This document shows, in pieces, positions 38,601-48,266 of a stretch of DNA of 64,000 nucleotides. The stretch spans positions 442,588,792 to 442,652,791 of the forward strand of contig CM077115.1 in the NCBI GenBank assembly GCA_039619475.1, written 5' to 3'. The first letter of the stretch is position 1, and each line of letters opens with the position of its first letter. The notes beneath the pieces are model-generated. The model saw only the letters and a list, made by a program, of their open reading frames with translations. It was not told the DNA's origin and ran no database searches. The stretch comes from Icerya purchasi (Eukaryota > Arthropoda > Insecta > Hemiptera > Monophlebidae). The position numbers and the translations under genes were made by a program.

Positions 38601-41600
38601 GCGTTAATTTGTTGTAATCTAAACATCTATAATAAATGAATGTAAATAATGATTGGAAATACAATTAAATATGAAAAAACAAAAACTTTATAATCTGTAA
38701 TTCGAAAAATGACATAAAAATAAAAAACGTTTCACATATACTGAACTTCTATTTAATGCATAGAAATTTTATTAATAATTCCTTATTTACAATGAAACGT
38801 ATATATATATATTTTGACATGATATATAACGACAATAAGAAATTGTACGGTGTACAATAACAACAAATGGTTAATGCAGCAGGAGTGATAATTCTGAGAA
38901 CACGTATTACGTTCGGTCTAGTAAACTGCGACAATATTTTAATATATGAAAAAAATAAAATTAAAAGCAGCCAATAAAGTATATGATATAATACGCGCAT
39001 ATCCAGCAAATTAATAATAATCCGAAAACATATACACAGTCTACCAAAATATACACATATAAAACCCGTTTGACTGACAAAGAGATGAAGAAGAAATACC
39101 GGACACCGAGCTTCATAACTTTCTATAGAGGTACAAATTCTTAAAGTTTCTGTGTCCTTACTTACACAACTGTAAAGTCCTGGTCTGAAAGAAATACACA
39201 TTTTTGTTTGGTTGTTTTTTTGTTTTTTTTTTGAAGCTCATCAACTATAGACGATTACCGCAGCCCAAACGTCAATAATTTTGGGAGCGTAATAGCGGGA
39301 TTTAAACTTAATTTCTCGAAATCGAGAATATTTCACACTAAACACAACTTCTAAAACTGTCGAATTTTTGAAAACTCGTTGATTAGGGATTAAGAAACAA
39401 AACCATGTTGCCAGCCATGTACACACCTTTTTAAGTGACGCCGCGATTGTAGATTAATTAAAAATAGACTCAATAAATGCTAGTTTAATTAACGCAAAAA
39501 TAGATCTTTATTTATAAATCTGTCTATAAAAAAAATAAGATTTTATAAAAATTTGAACAACTTAATTTTAGCACAAGTTCGGTTTAATAAGCAAAAGATA
39601 AATAAAATAACCAAATTTATAAAAAGTTTATATTCCAGTACGATTTAATAAACTGCACATAAACGCCGTAAAACTTCACTGGTGTTCTTCCGTGTATTTG
39701 AGAATATCGCAAGATACAACGAAAAATAAACAATGATAAAAGTATCTAATTTTAATATGGTAATAAAATATATGAAACATTTAAGGGAGACAAAAGTTGA
39801 TCGAAATTAAAATTTTTTCACTTCTGATTTTATAATTTCCAATTTTTTTTTTGTTTTTATTCCTTTTAGCGTTGTTCACAAATATTTTTACATTACACCT
39901 TTTCCAGTTTTAACCGAAATATTATAGCACGTAATTTTCTCTTCAAATATTGTCTTTTGTTCAAGTCATTAAATACCAAGAATAACAGAAAGAAAAAAAC
40001 AAAAAAAAAAAACATTTCACGCTTGAAACTAATATATTTGTAAATGAGAATATACGATGATGATAGTGCAAACTAATCTAAATAACGAAATTCTCTTTTC
40101 AATAATTTCAAAAAAATTAATTCGTACGCATTTTTTTTTTTTTTATACTGGATTTAATCCAGCCAGATGAAAGTCTACGTCTGAATATGCGTTCCATTAT
40201 TTATTTCTACACCTTTAAATAATTATCGCCGAAGTAATGGCACTCAATAATTTTGCCGAATTTTTTACGTTATTTTTATTACGCAACATCATTCTCCTAA
40301 TTTAAAAAATACTTTACGCCATGTGTACTCCTTAATAAATTACACTTATAAATGGCACATTCCATTGAACAGTTTTTTCCCCGTTTTTTTGTTGTTTTTT
40401 TTAATTTATTTATTTCGTTATGTTCTTTATCAATTGTTTTTATTTCATCGCGTTAATTGTCTACAAATCACTAAAATAAACCTAATCCGTCCATTCATGG
40501 AACATGTTTCTATACTACTGCATCCTTTTTTATATAGCAAACAATTTTTATATTGCGCGTAGCATTTCTAATATATGGGAAAATTTAATTGTATTCAACA
40601 GTTTCAGAATCGACTTTTATTACCAATTATAAACTTCTGTGATATGCGTGGTGTTTTACAGATCATTATTCTGAATTTGTTTGACGTTCCGAAGAAACAC
40701 AAGCGCTTTTCGCATTAAAAATTCAAGGTAAATCTACTTTAGAAACTACAGAGAAGTTTCTTTATGGTTTTTACACTCGACAAATGCAAAATCAAAAACA
40801 TGCGTTCCTGTCCTATTGTACCAGAGATGGTGGTTCTTCAACTTAATTCATCGCGTCGTGACAATGAAGAGAAAGTACTGCAAAACACATTCACGACACA
40901 AATATTAATCGGCGTTTATCGTTATTAAAATTGTCTTCTAAGTCAATCTGTTCATTTACAAAGAAAGTCAATGCACTATTGCACACTCGTGCACCACGTA
41001 CACTAGATGAACAGCATTTAAGAGGCAACATACTATTACGCGTGCAACAATACGGAAAACATATACAATGTATTAGTAATTTCATCGGAGGTCTATACTA
41101 CCTCACATGCGTGTGTTAATAAACTTAATACGCCAACTTCCTTCGCAACATTTTTAACTCATTATTTTCATTCAATTAATATCAAGTTAACAGTAAACAT
41201 TCTGGCCACTTGCCGGTCGCACCGGTACACAATAATATTTTATTCATTGTGTTTTCATTTTACAACTTATCTTTTTTTTTTTTCTTCTTTTTCTAATAAA
41301 CAATATTTCGATTTTGCGTTATTACAACCTACAATAACGGCTTCCTCATAAGAAACTCGTCAGAATTTATCTCGTCGACGAGTTTATTTCACACGTTTAA
41401 CATGATACTAAAATTTTAAACGTTGTGTCGCCAATAATTCAATAATATTTATAATGCAAAACGGTTAAATTGTACTTTACGAATAATATAACTAAAAAAA
41501 TTACGTACAATTCCTTCAAATTGTACAGTCCGTAAAATGCCCCGTCAGCTAGATCGTCTATATTGTTCTGCCGTAATCTTAACGTAACTAATTGCTCTAA

Positions 41601-42492
41601 TTCTTGAAACGTTAATCCAGCAATATTCGATATCTGATTTTTGTTTAGTTCTCTGCGCATACAGTGCACGTAAAATATTATTAATAAACAATTGTAAATA
41701 TATAAAATAATATTCGCTGTAATATCAGTAGAAACATAACAATTTCGTTCAATAGAAAATTGTTTAGACAGTACAGTTCAATTTAATACTTAAATTAGCG
41801 CACCCGATTAAACGAAAAAGCTCGACTTAATAATTTTCAACTTGAGCAGTAAGTACAGATATCTATTTTCGAAAGAAATCAAAAAAAGCGTATCGACATT
41901 TCTCAACATCTAGTTTTACAATTAAAAATCTATTACTTTTCCATAGGAATTACATCGGAACCATAAATAATTAGTAATACAACTTCGTTATTATATATTT
42001 AACTACAAAACATAGCTCTTAACAAGCTCCGCCGATTGTACCCATTCGCAACTAACATCCTAAATTTAACTTGACATAATATTGGTTTGTTAATTTGTAT
42101 ATTTATTTATTAGGCAACTTAAAACTGTAGGAAATAAATATTTTACCGCCCAATCATTTACAATCGAATGTTTTATTATTTGTTTTCGATCGTCAACTTT
42201 TGTGTTTATAAACGCCGGGGTTAGCCGAGCAAAGCGTGAGTCTTAAGGGTGAAACCTATGATATATATATAAACTTTTTTTGAATGTATATTTAAATGTG
42301 CATTTTTGAATATAATATTGTTCATATTTATTATTTCTATTTGATTATCTGTATGTAGCAGTTCCGAAATAAAGGACGATTTGGAAGTAAATCATGTATA
42401 TTACACTGAGGAACAACTGAACAAATACATTCCCTGGACAGGCGAATAATAATTTGTTGTCAATTGATACATATATATGTATATATAAATCT

Positions 42493-42566
<74 letters not shown>

Positions 42567-43884
42567 GGGGGGGAATAGCGTGTAATTTACATAGCGCGAA
42601 CTGAACAATATAAAATTAAAATAATTTGAAAAAAGACTAATTCAGAATAAAAAAGAAAATATATAACACAATAAGAATAAACTAAATACATGGTACGATC
42701 ACCTACAATATTTTCCCAGTTTATTTTCCTAGATTTTCAAACTTACTTCTAATATATATTTCTGGAAATCCATATTTAACAATTTTGTATGAATCATCGT
42801 CTTTCCGTACATTTTGGTTTCTAGTAGCTTTTCCCCCCTTTCTAACGGGATATACTTTTCTTTCCTTCCTTTAACCTTACGCAGATCATTCTTTTATAGT
42901 AAAATAATATTTCTAGTAACAGTGCATCAGTTTTTAAAGAAGACCGTAAATAGTTTTGTTTTATTTATTTTTTTTTGGCCTACTAATAATTTCAAACATC
43001 TTTTCCTCAAAGAATTCAGTCTCGTAAATTACTTTTTAACTGTAAAATTGTAATTAGCGGCGTGTTACTGATCAGAAACAATTCTACATCAAATAATGTA
43101 ATTCGAAAAAAACGTTGTAATCACATCGTTAACGCTATATGGTTATTATTTTACCGTGACTGTATAAAAACGAAATAATATACTTACAAAATTTGCAAAC
43201 TGTTAATCGGTTTAAAAATATCTTTGTAGATTTGGTAGATTTTATTTCGGTTCAGTTTCAGTTCGTTCAAATTTTTCAGTCCAGAAAATGTGGTTGATTC
43301 GATTTTTGAAATATTGTTCGAATTTAAGTTCCTGTACACATTGTAACAATTAAAAAACAATCAAAGCTTTTAAAGTACTTAATTAAAAATTAAACATACA
43401 CAAACAAACGGATTAATATATACATTCTTCAATATCGGTGAATTATATTTTAAAAATCTATACATAACAAAGTAAAATTTAAATGTATTTGTTTTATTTT
43501 CGAATTTACAGATGAAATAATGCTTTTTTAATGAGAATTTTAATATATATATATTAATTACAACTTAGGCCGGTCCCCATTAGAAAAAATGACCCAATTT
43601 TATGTAACGTCTGTTATATTTTAATTTTTACCGACTTCCAAAAAAAGGAGGTTGTAAGTATTATTTATATGTATGTTAAGTTGTTTCGGTAGTTTAATAA
43701 ATTTTTTTTTTTTTTTATTATATAAAATTGGGACATTTTTTCGTTATAAAATCTAATGGGGGCCGGCCTAAAAATTACGTTGTAAATTTTGATCATTTTA
43801 TACAAAGTATAGAAGAGAACGAGGCAGAAATGTAAGCAAGAGGGGTCGTCAAAGGACACAGCCCCTTACGGTACCAAAATAGCC

Positions 43885-43925
<41 letters not shown>

Positions 43926-46273
43926 CGAATTTACAGTACGTTAAATTTATTACATGCTATAATATATGGAAACAATTTAGGATACTCTTTTCGATATTTT
44001 CTTTTTTATCAGAAAGAATTTTAATAAGAAACTATCGGCAGGACTCAGAAACCATGTTTGCTAAATTAAAAATGAATTTATTCCGGCTCATTTAACATTT
44101 ATAGTTATGAATTATTTTGATACAATTTTCAAAAAAATTGTCTTCGGTAGAAATCGCATTAATATGAAACAAAACAGTTATTGACCATATTTACCATCTT
44201 ACTCACGACTAGTGAAACTCGTGACCATGACTAGTAAAAACATAGTAATCAAAACGACGCAAAGAAACCCATTCTATTTTATGACAGGTTTTTATACCCG
44301 AAGTAATTCTTTCAGAAATATTAACAACCGCGGAACCACAAAAGTTCGTTTTTGATTTTCATTGTGTCTCGATATATCAATTGTTTTCGATTTCATTTTA
44401 ATTTTAAATAATCTTAAAATCCGCACCTTTTTTAAGCTAAATACGTTTCCAACGTGCGGGCATAAAATTATTTTTAAAAACAATATTTAGTAATGTTGTG
44501 AATTTATATTTATTGCTTATTAAATTTGTAACTAAAGAGAAGATATATGTTTAACGGAAATAAAAATAATAATTATTTCCTTCACAACCAAAAAGGTTCA
44601 TACGAATAATTAATTTATAATTGAGTAAAAGAAACGTTTAAAATTGATTAAAATCTATTAAAATGTGTATTTTAAATCAAAATAATACAGTTAATAAAAA
44701 GCATTTTTTAACCATCTCAATATGGAAGTTTCGAATCGAATTTCAAAATATTACAATACTGCGGGCGTGAACGCGGGTAAAAACATGCATATGGGCGAGT
44801 TCTGATCGTCAACTACATATCCGCATGTTAATTAATAAAATTAATTTGGCCACGAAACAAAAGACACAACTATAATTACGTTAATAAATATACTTCAACG
44901 GCTTCAAATTGTCTCGTTTACATCAAACTTCAACTTAGGTTTTAGTAATAATAATGCAGTTTTTATTTTTTAATTTTGATTAAATAGATCGTGTAAACTT
45001 CATTCTCAACAAATGAAATTTATAAAACTTTAAATTTTAAATAATGTAATTTTAATTTTATTTAGACCTCTAAAAAATACAAACATGGCGACAATTTTTC
45101 ACATTTAAGTAATAGAGAAATATAAATACAAGAAAAGAAAAAATGATCGTTTTTTTAGTTTTAAACTTTATCAGTAGTTATCAGTTTTATTAATTATAAT
45201 GGAACTAAAAAATGTTAACATTACAGGTGTATCGATCGCAACAAAAGTGGAAGACGCTAAAGTGCGATAACATTAAAACATGAATTGTACAGTGAAATTT
45301 TATAAACATCTATATTTCAGGTAGCATAGGTAAAGTATGGTGTTGTCCCTTAAATTCTACTGATAATTACAGAATGGAATTTTTAATGAAATGTCACTTA
45401 CTATTAATCGATTATGTTTTGAATTAATCGAAGACGGTTAAACAAAGTGAACGACAATTGTAGACACGTGTAATATGATTCCGAAAAAAAAGTAAAATTA
45501 TTAAAAGCTAATTACGAGCTTATTAAAAAAGTCCAAATTTGTGTTTCGCGGGAGAAAATATCTATTACAGTGAAAGTGACAAATCAAAAAGTATAATAAC
45601 TGATAAAATGTTTCAAGCAAGAAAATAGTAATAAAATTAGTTCATATAAGTCCGAAAGTTGACTAAAAAGGCAAGGAATGAAACAGAGTCATTGTTTGTT
45701 AACTACACATCAGCATTTTTATAAGGAAAAAATAAAAAAAAAGTAGATGACAGAAAAAAATCAGTTGTGCCGTATTTTCAAATATCTAACACGGATAAAA
45801 TAAAAAAATACAATGAAAAAGTTGCTAGATCAAGTAACGCGGAGAGATTAGGAGCTAGAGTAATCAGAAGACATGCTGCGGCAATAGGGGAACATCATCG
45901 TCATCATCATAGTGCCATACTTAGCTTTTGAGCGTCGGCGACTATCTTTTCGTACATTTCTGCTGCACAGATATAGGTAGTGTATTAGACAATTGTTATA
46001 TGTAACGTGAGTGTGTACACGTAAGACTACATTCGGAACTTATCGGTATATAAGTGCAGTCCCTCGTGTGTGTCTACTGTGTACTATCTATCGCGCATAT
46101 GATGGTATATGTAATGGTTTGCCATTGCCTTCCACATGAAATAGCGAGTATTTAATTTAATTTTTCGTAATAATTTCCGTCTTCACTTGAGATCGGACCC
46201 GAAACTTCCGTAACGGAAGCTAAGCGCTCCAGCAACCAGGCTACCGCTACGACTTATACATATATCTATATCT

Positions 46274-46304
<31 letters not shown>

Positions 46305-48266
46305 TATATTTAAAATTAAAAAAATAAATGTTACATATATCCGAATGTAATACTCACAATATTTTCAAGTATGAATTATTGGTAAAACTATTTGGACTGA
46401 TATCTGAGATAATATTATTATTCAGTTCTAAAACTTTAAGGTTATGAATATTTTCTAACGAACGTTTGCTGATGAATGTAATTTTATTATGAGCTCTGTA
46501 AATAAAAACATAAAACAAATCGACTGATTAAAGTAAATAACTATATATAAACTATACAAATCTTTGACTTCATCATAGAAGGATATTTTTTTTAAAATAA
46601 ATGCAAATAAAAATTTGATCTAAGCCGAATATTTCTAAATTTTCGATAACGCTTGAATATGTATTACAAGAATTACATTAAACTATTAATCATTAAATAA
46701 ACGCACCCTTTATAAATTTAAAAAAAAACTTCAATTTTCCCTCTATAATAAAGTATTATTTTTATTTGCGTTTAAAAATTGTAATAATACAACCGCAACA
46801 TTTTCTGATGCCCCTTTTCATTACATAAGCAATATACCACTGCATTAATCTTTCATTAAATAATAATTAAATTGCATATTAAAGGCAACTTCTGCGACAC
46901 AGTAATCGCATACACTTTTTTGACATTAGGTTTTCCCGAAAGATAGTATTAATGTGGTAAAAAATTGGGATTCGTCTCCTATCACTCTTATTGTACAACT
47001 TACTTTTTCCTAACAGTTAGCATAAAAAATTTCACGAAAACTAAAACTTTGAATTAGTATTTAAAATGTACTCAAAAAATCCGGCGCATATTACTATATT
47101 AACATCAATACTTTTAGAAATCAAATTCCGCAACTACTGATCAAGTAAGAAGATAATATCTTCCACAATTTACAATTTACGATTCCATTAAAAATATCAA
47201 TACCAAAAATGATAATAAAACAAAGCGAAAAAGATATTAAAAATGGGGTCGTTCAAAACAAAATAAAGTTAAATGTTTTTAGTACGCAATATAAACGCTA
47301 TTCGAAATAAGAATGAAAAAAACGTAATATATCGCTACAACGAATTACCCCTAATAAGTTTATACTTACAAGTTTAAAGAAGTTAGGTTATTCAGCAGAG
47401 GAAATAACGGAATTTCAGTAAACAGGTTCCTATTTAATTTTCTGAAAAAGAAAAACACATATAGTTAATGAAAATAGTTTTTAATGTAAAAAAAAAAAAT
47501 CTATTCATTTCATCAAAAAATTCTTTCATTTACTTCCTTGCATGAAAGTAAAAACTAAAATTTTATACCATTAAACTGAACCAATAGAATGAATTAAAAT
47601 TTTATTTGTAATATTAATTTTTTTATTTACCCTCAACTCGTTTTAAATTTAAAAATTGAACAATTTATTTATGAATATATATGTAAATTACGTAAATATT
47701 TCCCAATATTTCGAATGCCTTCATCTGTTATACCCACACCAGTCAATATCTCTTTAATAAAATGATAAATATTTTAGATTATGATGAAAATATACCACAA
47801 AATTCGATAAAAATTTAAATTAAAACTTAAAAATAATCTTGATAAACATACCGGTACAATATAGTTTTAACTACTCTATTTTCGACTTAAATTTTTAATT
47901 AACTGATACGGATATATTAAATTTTTAAATATTTAATTTCTGCTAAAACATTTTACACTACAATCATAGCCCTACATTTGTTGTTTCTTGAACTACTTTT
48001 CACATATGTGTTAATATAGATAATAAATTCGCTTACAAATTTTCTATCCAAACTGGAAAATCTGATGGTATTTTTGATAACTGCTGGCTATTACAATCCA
48101 TGAAAGTATCCAAACATTTGCAGTAACTTTCGCAGTACAAGTAACACTGACTAGTTTTCATGGAAATACTGAATAAGAAAAAGAATCGCAACGTGTAAAA
48201 GATGTTTAAGGACGATAAGCTACAATAAATAACGCCAGATAAAAATTTGAAGAAAGAAAAATTCAT
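20901..48266 (-). CDS. lbk: LRIG-family protein: leucine-rich repeats, three Ig domains, one transmembrane helix (13 exons, complete)
   Basis: A single-pass membrane protein of the LRIG family (vertebrate LRIG1-3, Drosophila lambik), known as modulators of receptor tyrosine kinase and BMP signalling. Model, 5' to 3': 48266-48037, 47441-47370, 46495-46358, 43331-43188, 41652-41509, 38626-38486, 37896-37753, 36889-36495, 36342-36022, 28390-28118, 26281-26006, 24241-23999, 21547-20901. The total is 3168 nt (1055 aa plus stop) with all junctions in phase. Layout: hydrophobic N-terminus (1-36), cysteine-rich LRRNT (C41-C58), 14 LRRs (about 78-415), LRRCT (C422, C424, C448, C469), Ig1 (C499/C557), Ig2, Ig3, TM helix about 770-793, and a 262-residue tail rich in Ser/Thr/Gln/Cys with MGTFKK near 950, recalling a conserved LRIG tail motif. 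The LRR exons are multiples of about 72 nt with phase-2 introns. Vertebrate LRIGs usually have 15 LRRs, so one seems absent. The symbol is by family likeness only. Confidence 0.95.
21641..22541 (+). mobile_element. Mariner-like transposon relic with 20 bp TIRs
   Basis: The ends are GGCTGTCCCGTGGTAACTGA and its exact reverse complement at 22522-22541. Inside, plus-strand pieces in several frames read [45 protein letters not shown] and [19 protein letters not shown], the N-terminal HTH region of mariner/SETMAR-type transposases. The catalytic DDD region is missing, so it is internally deleted. No clean TA duplication is visible. It lies in the last LRIG intron, 94 bp from exon 13. Confidence 0.8.
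22542..23998. other. LRIG intron 12, no recognised feature
   Basis: AT-rich with several poly(A) tracts (22320-22350 lies just inside the mariner relic; others at 22919-22929 and 23747-23765). No exon or repeat family identified. Confidence 0.5.
23999..24241 (-). CDS. lbk: LRIG exon 12: transmembrane helix and juxtamembrane
   Basis: 243 nt, acceptor GCCTTTAG; donor G|GTTTGA is a weaker site than the other exons use. After TEFKYKE comes a 24-residue hydrophobic helix ([15 protein letters not shown]...), then basic RHSKHRD and a Ser-rich stretch ([16 protein letters not shown]). Confidence 0.93.
24686..24700. repeat. G15 homopolymer
   Basis: Fifteen consecutive G on the plus strand, unusual in this AT-rich intron. 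It may also be a place where the assembly length is unreliable. Confidence 0.9.
25006..25237. repeat. Inverted repeat pair plus perfect small hairpin
   Basis: 25006-25049 pairs with 25157-25202 (about 44 bp, few mismatches, containing GTTGCAATTTGAAAAAATA). Just outside, 25212-25237 is a perfect 10 bp stem GTCATTTTCG with a 6 nt loop. It looks like a MITE in LRIG intron 11. Confidence 0.75.
26006..26281 (-). CDS. lbk: LRIG exon 11: Ig domain 3
   Basis: 276 nt, acceptor AAAATAG, donor C|GTAAGT. The exon begins ESPSFSKK before the visible [10 protein letters not shown], then has [38 protein letters not shown] and [14 protein letters not shown]. Confidence 0.96.
26600..26640. repeat. (TA)n microsatellite
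   Basis: About 18 TA units with one ATAC break, in LRIG intron 10. Confidence 0.9.
26780..27570 (+). mobile_element. Tc1-like transposase fragment
   Basis: ATG at 26975 opens [39 protein letters not shown], then (after a stop) [20 protein letters not shown] and RTPFATAST: the paired HTH and GRPRxTTxREDRxIxRxALRxxFAT linker of Tc1-like transposases. Later pieces in two frames read [14 protein letters not shown] and LKMVWSGI-like [10 protein letters not shown], the region around the second catalytic Asp block. Much of the middle and the 3' end are gone. It lies in LRIG intron 10, antisense to the gene. TIRs not found. Confidence 0.75.
28118..28390 (-). CDS. lbk: LRIG exon 10: Ig domain 2
   Basis: 273 nt, acceptor TTTACAG, donor G|GTATAA. 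It has [31 protein letters not shown] and [21 protein letters not shown] is a recognisable LRIG Ig2 signature (family knowledge). It lies 7.6 kb from exon 9, across a transposon-filled intron. Confidence 0.96.
28391..30180. other. LRIG intron 9, unidentified repeat-like DNA
   Basis: 28670-29280 is clearly less AT-rich than its surroundings and begins AAGTAAGTCCCATATCCTGG then AGGGCGTCGGCG, a string also seen near 10063 (AAGTAAGTCCCAT variant) and, inverted, near 13680. It is probably an old dispersed repeat; no coding motif could be named. Confidence 0.45.
30186..30965 (-). mobile_element. IS630/mariner-superfamily transposon relic, internally deleted
   Basis: The minus strand from about 30870 reads [20 protein letters not shown] then [13 protein letters not shown], like the start of the insect transposases whose N-terminus is a DUF4817-type HTH (FS(V/I)xxYxxxxSxxxVQRxFRxHFN). 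Downstream near 30400 it reads RSPDLS and PDFFL-type remnants followed by GYLKAL, the C-terminal PPRSPDLxxxDFFLWGYLK block. The catalytic middle is missing or unreadable and all frames are broken. Confidence 0.6.
31823..31833. repeat. Target-site duplication of the LINE, left copy
   Basis: AATCCCTTTTA; the same 11 bp is at 35335-35345 just after the element's AAG tail. Confidence 0.85.
31834..35334 (+). mobile_element. RTE-like non-LTR retrotransposon, full length but frameshifted
   Basis: 3.5 kb between 11 bp direct repeats. It has a GC-richer 5' UTR (31834-32310) and then an endonuclease-RT gene in pieces. The APE endonuclease (32311-33040) shows [26 protein letters not shown] and [14 protein letters not shown] frameshift near 33040 moves to [12 protein letters not shown] and GSDHNPAV, then the linker and RT (32900-34129): [31 protein letters not shown]. 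Stops are at 34127 (TGA) and about 34198 (TAG), and further frame changes near 34250 and 34600. RT motifs survive: [27 protein letters not shown] and YADD at 34530-34541. The C-terminal basic tail ends at 35317. The tail is (AAG)n, not poly(A). It lies in LRIG intron 9, opposite strand. Confidence 0.93.
32311..35317 (+). pseudogene. Endonuclease-reverse transcriptase ORF of the LINE (broken)
   Basis: About 1000 codons spread over three frames. The first frame (32311-33108) gives the APE-type endonuclease with the catalytic-type WNVRS, SEVRW and GDWNAK segments. The second (32900-34129) carries the end of the nuclease (SDHNP) and RT blocks 0-2; the third (34287-34607) carries RT blocks A-C; 34600-35317 is the thumb and C-terminal region ([20 protein letters not shown]). 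At least three frameshifts and two stops mean it cannot make active protein. In insects this family is often misnamed craniofacial development protein 2-like. Confidence 0.9.
36022..36342 (-). CDS. lbk: LRIG exon 9: Ig domain 1
   Basis: 321 nt, acceptor CCAATAG, donor G|GTAAAA. It has C in [13 protein letters not shown] in FTWKRNN and C in [13 protein letters not shown], the I-set Ig core. The run of serines plus Asp before the Trp matches vertebrate LRIG Ig1 as I recall it. Confidence 0.96.
36495..36889 (-). CDS. lbk: LRIG exon 8: last LRRs and LRRCT
   Basis: 395 nt, acceptor ATTTCAG, donor T|GTAAGT. It has three LRRs ([30 protein letters not shown]), then the C-terminal cap [13 protein letters not shown] with four cysteines (422, 424, 448, 469). 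The intron phase changes from 2 to 1 here, marking the switch from LRR to Ig modules. Confidence 0.96.
37753..37896 (-). CDS. lbk: LRIG exon 7: two LRRs
   Basis: 144 nt, acceptor TTTTCAG, donor TT|GTAAGT. It encodes [18 protein letters not shown] and [15 protein letters not shown], textbook repeats. Confidence 0.95.
38102..38130. repeat. (TA)n plus poly(T)
   Basis: Short TA run followed by T9, within LRIG intron 6. Confidence 0.8.
38486..38626 (-). CDS. lbk: LRIG exon 6: two LRRs
   Basis: 141 nt, acceptor TTATAG, donor TT|GTAAGT. It encodes [18 protein letters not shown] and [14 protein letters not shown]; the second repeat is one residue short. Confidence 0.94.
38627..41508. other. LRIG intron 5, no recognised feature
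   Basis: 2.9 kb. I scanned for further LRR exons in the minus strand and found none; the phases of exons 5 and 6 already join. 40570-41130 is more complex than the rest but not identifiable. Confidence 0.55.
41509..41652 (-). CDS. lbk: LRIG exon 5: two LRRs
   Basis: 144 nt, acceptor TGCGCAG, donor TT|GTACGT. It encodes [18 protein letters not shown] and [18 protein letters not shown]. Confidence 0.95.
42355..42475 (-). repeat. Dispersed repeat, copy 1
   Basis: On the minus strand GTATCAATTGACAACAAATT, then TTCAGTTG, GATTTACTTCCAAATCGTC and CGGAACTGCTAC. The same order occurs on the plus strand at about 61589-61720 with moderate divergence. It directly abuts an (AC)n(AT)n microsatellite. Confidence 0.7.
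42492..42563. repeat. Compound (AC)n(AT)n microsatellite
   Basis: About 10 AC units followed by about 25 AT units, ending in a G-rich run (GAGGGGGGGG) at 42563-42573. It generates a meaningless Tyr-Ile ORF. Confidence 0.95.
43188..43331 (-). CDS. lbk: LRIG exon 4: two LRRs
   Basis: 144 nt, acceptor GTACAG, donor TT|GTAAGT. It encodes [18 protein letters not shown] and [15 protein letters not shown], two 24-residue repeats. Confidence 0.93.
43545..43922. repeat. TA-flanked composite repeat, copy 1
   Basis: Inverted arms 43566-43602 (TAGGCCGGTCCCCATTAG...) and 43721-43770 (...CTAATGGGGGCCGGCCTA), then a body (43771-43885: AAAATTACGTTGTAAATTTT, GCAAGAGGGGTCG), then (TA)n at 43886-43922; TA repeats also precede the left arm. 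The same arrangement, inverted, is at 52096-52440. Confidence 0.75.
43923..45895. other. LRIG intron 3, no recognised feature
   Basis: AT-rich, about 2 kb. Short open frames near 45500 have no family features. Nothing supported. Confidence 0.5.
45900..46258 (-). repeat. tRNA-derived SINE
   Basis: The minus strand begins GTAGCGGTAGCCTGGTTGCT (box A-like), followed by GTTTCGGGTCCGATCTC (degenerate box B), then an unrelated body with GGAAGGCAATGGCAAACCA. The distal part (45925-46010) recurs at 62365-62470. It is preceded by a (TATATC)n run at 46258-46310. It lies in LRIG intron 3. Confidence 0.7.
46358..46495 (-). CDS. lbk: LRIG exon 3: two LRRs
   Basis: 138 nt, acceptor TTTACAG, donor TT|GTGAGT. 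It encodes [19 protein letters not shown] and [15 protein letters not shown] repeats, 46 residues in all. Confidence 0.92.
47370..47441 (-). CDS. lbk: LRIG exon 2: one LRR (72 nt)
   Basis: Acceptor TTTTTCAG, donor TT|GTAAGT. It encodes [16 protein letters not shown] and NNLTSLN, one 24-residue LxLxxNxLxxIP repeat. It is too short for ordinary ORF listing. The phase joins both neighbours (split Leu codons). Confidence 0.9.
48037..48266 (-). CDS. lbk: LRIG exon 1: signal peptide and LRRNT
   Basis: ATG at 48266-48264 follows a non-ATG extension of the frame. The first 36 residues are very hydrophobic ([17 protein letters not shown]...), fitting a signal sequence, although it is long. Then comes C41, C45, C49, C51 and C58 of an LRR N-terminal cap with [19 protein letters not shown]. 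Donor TT|GTAAGC. I saw no 5' UTR exon or promoter, so the start is the least certain part of the model. Confidence 0.85.

Noticed and set aside
39130..39200. Possible LRIG or Ig micro-exon on the minus strand (acceptor [15 protein letters not shown], donor GTAAGT)
   Set aside because: A 19 nt exon would break the reading phase, exons 5 and 6 already join correctly, and Ig-like text inside the LRR array makes no sense. Chance match.
42345..42608. Minus-strand ORF with Tyr-Ile repeats
   Set aside because: Translation of the (AC)n(AT)n microsatellite plus repeat DNA.
43665..43859. Apparently conserved peptide [17 protein letters not shown] here and at 52069-52284
   Set aside because: The similarity reflects two copies of the same non-coding repeat; reading frames are not otherwise maintained.
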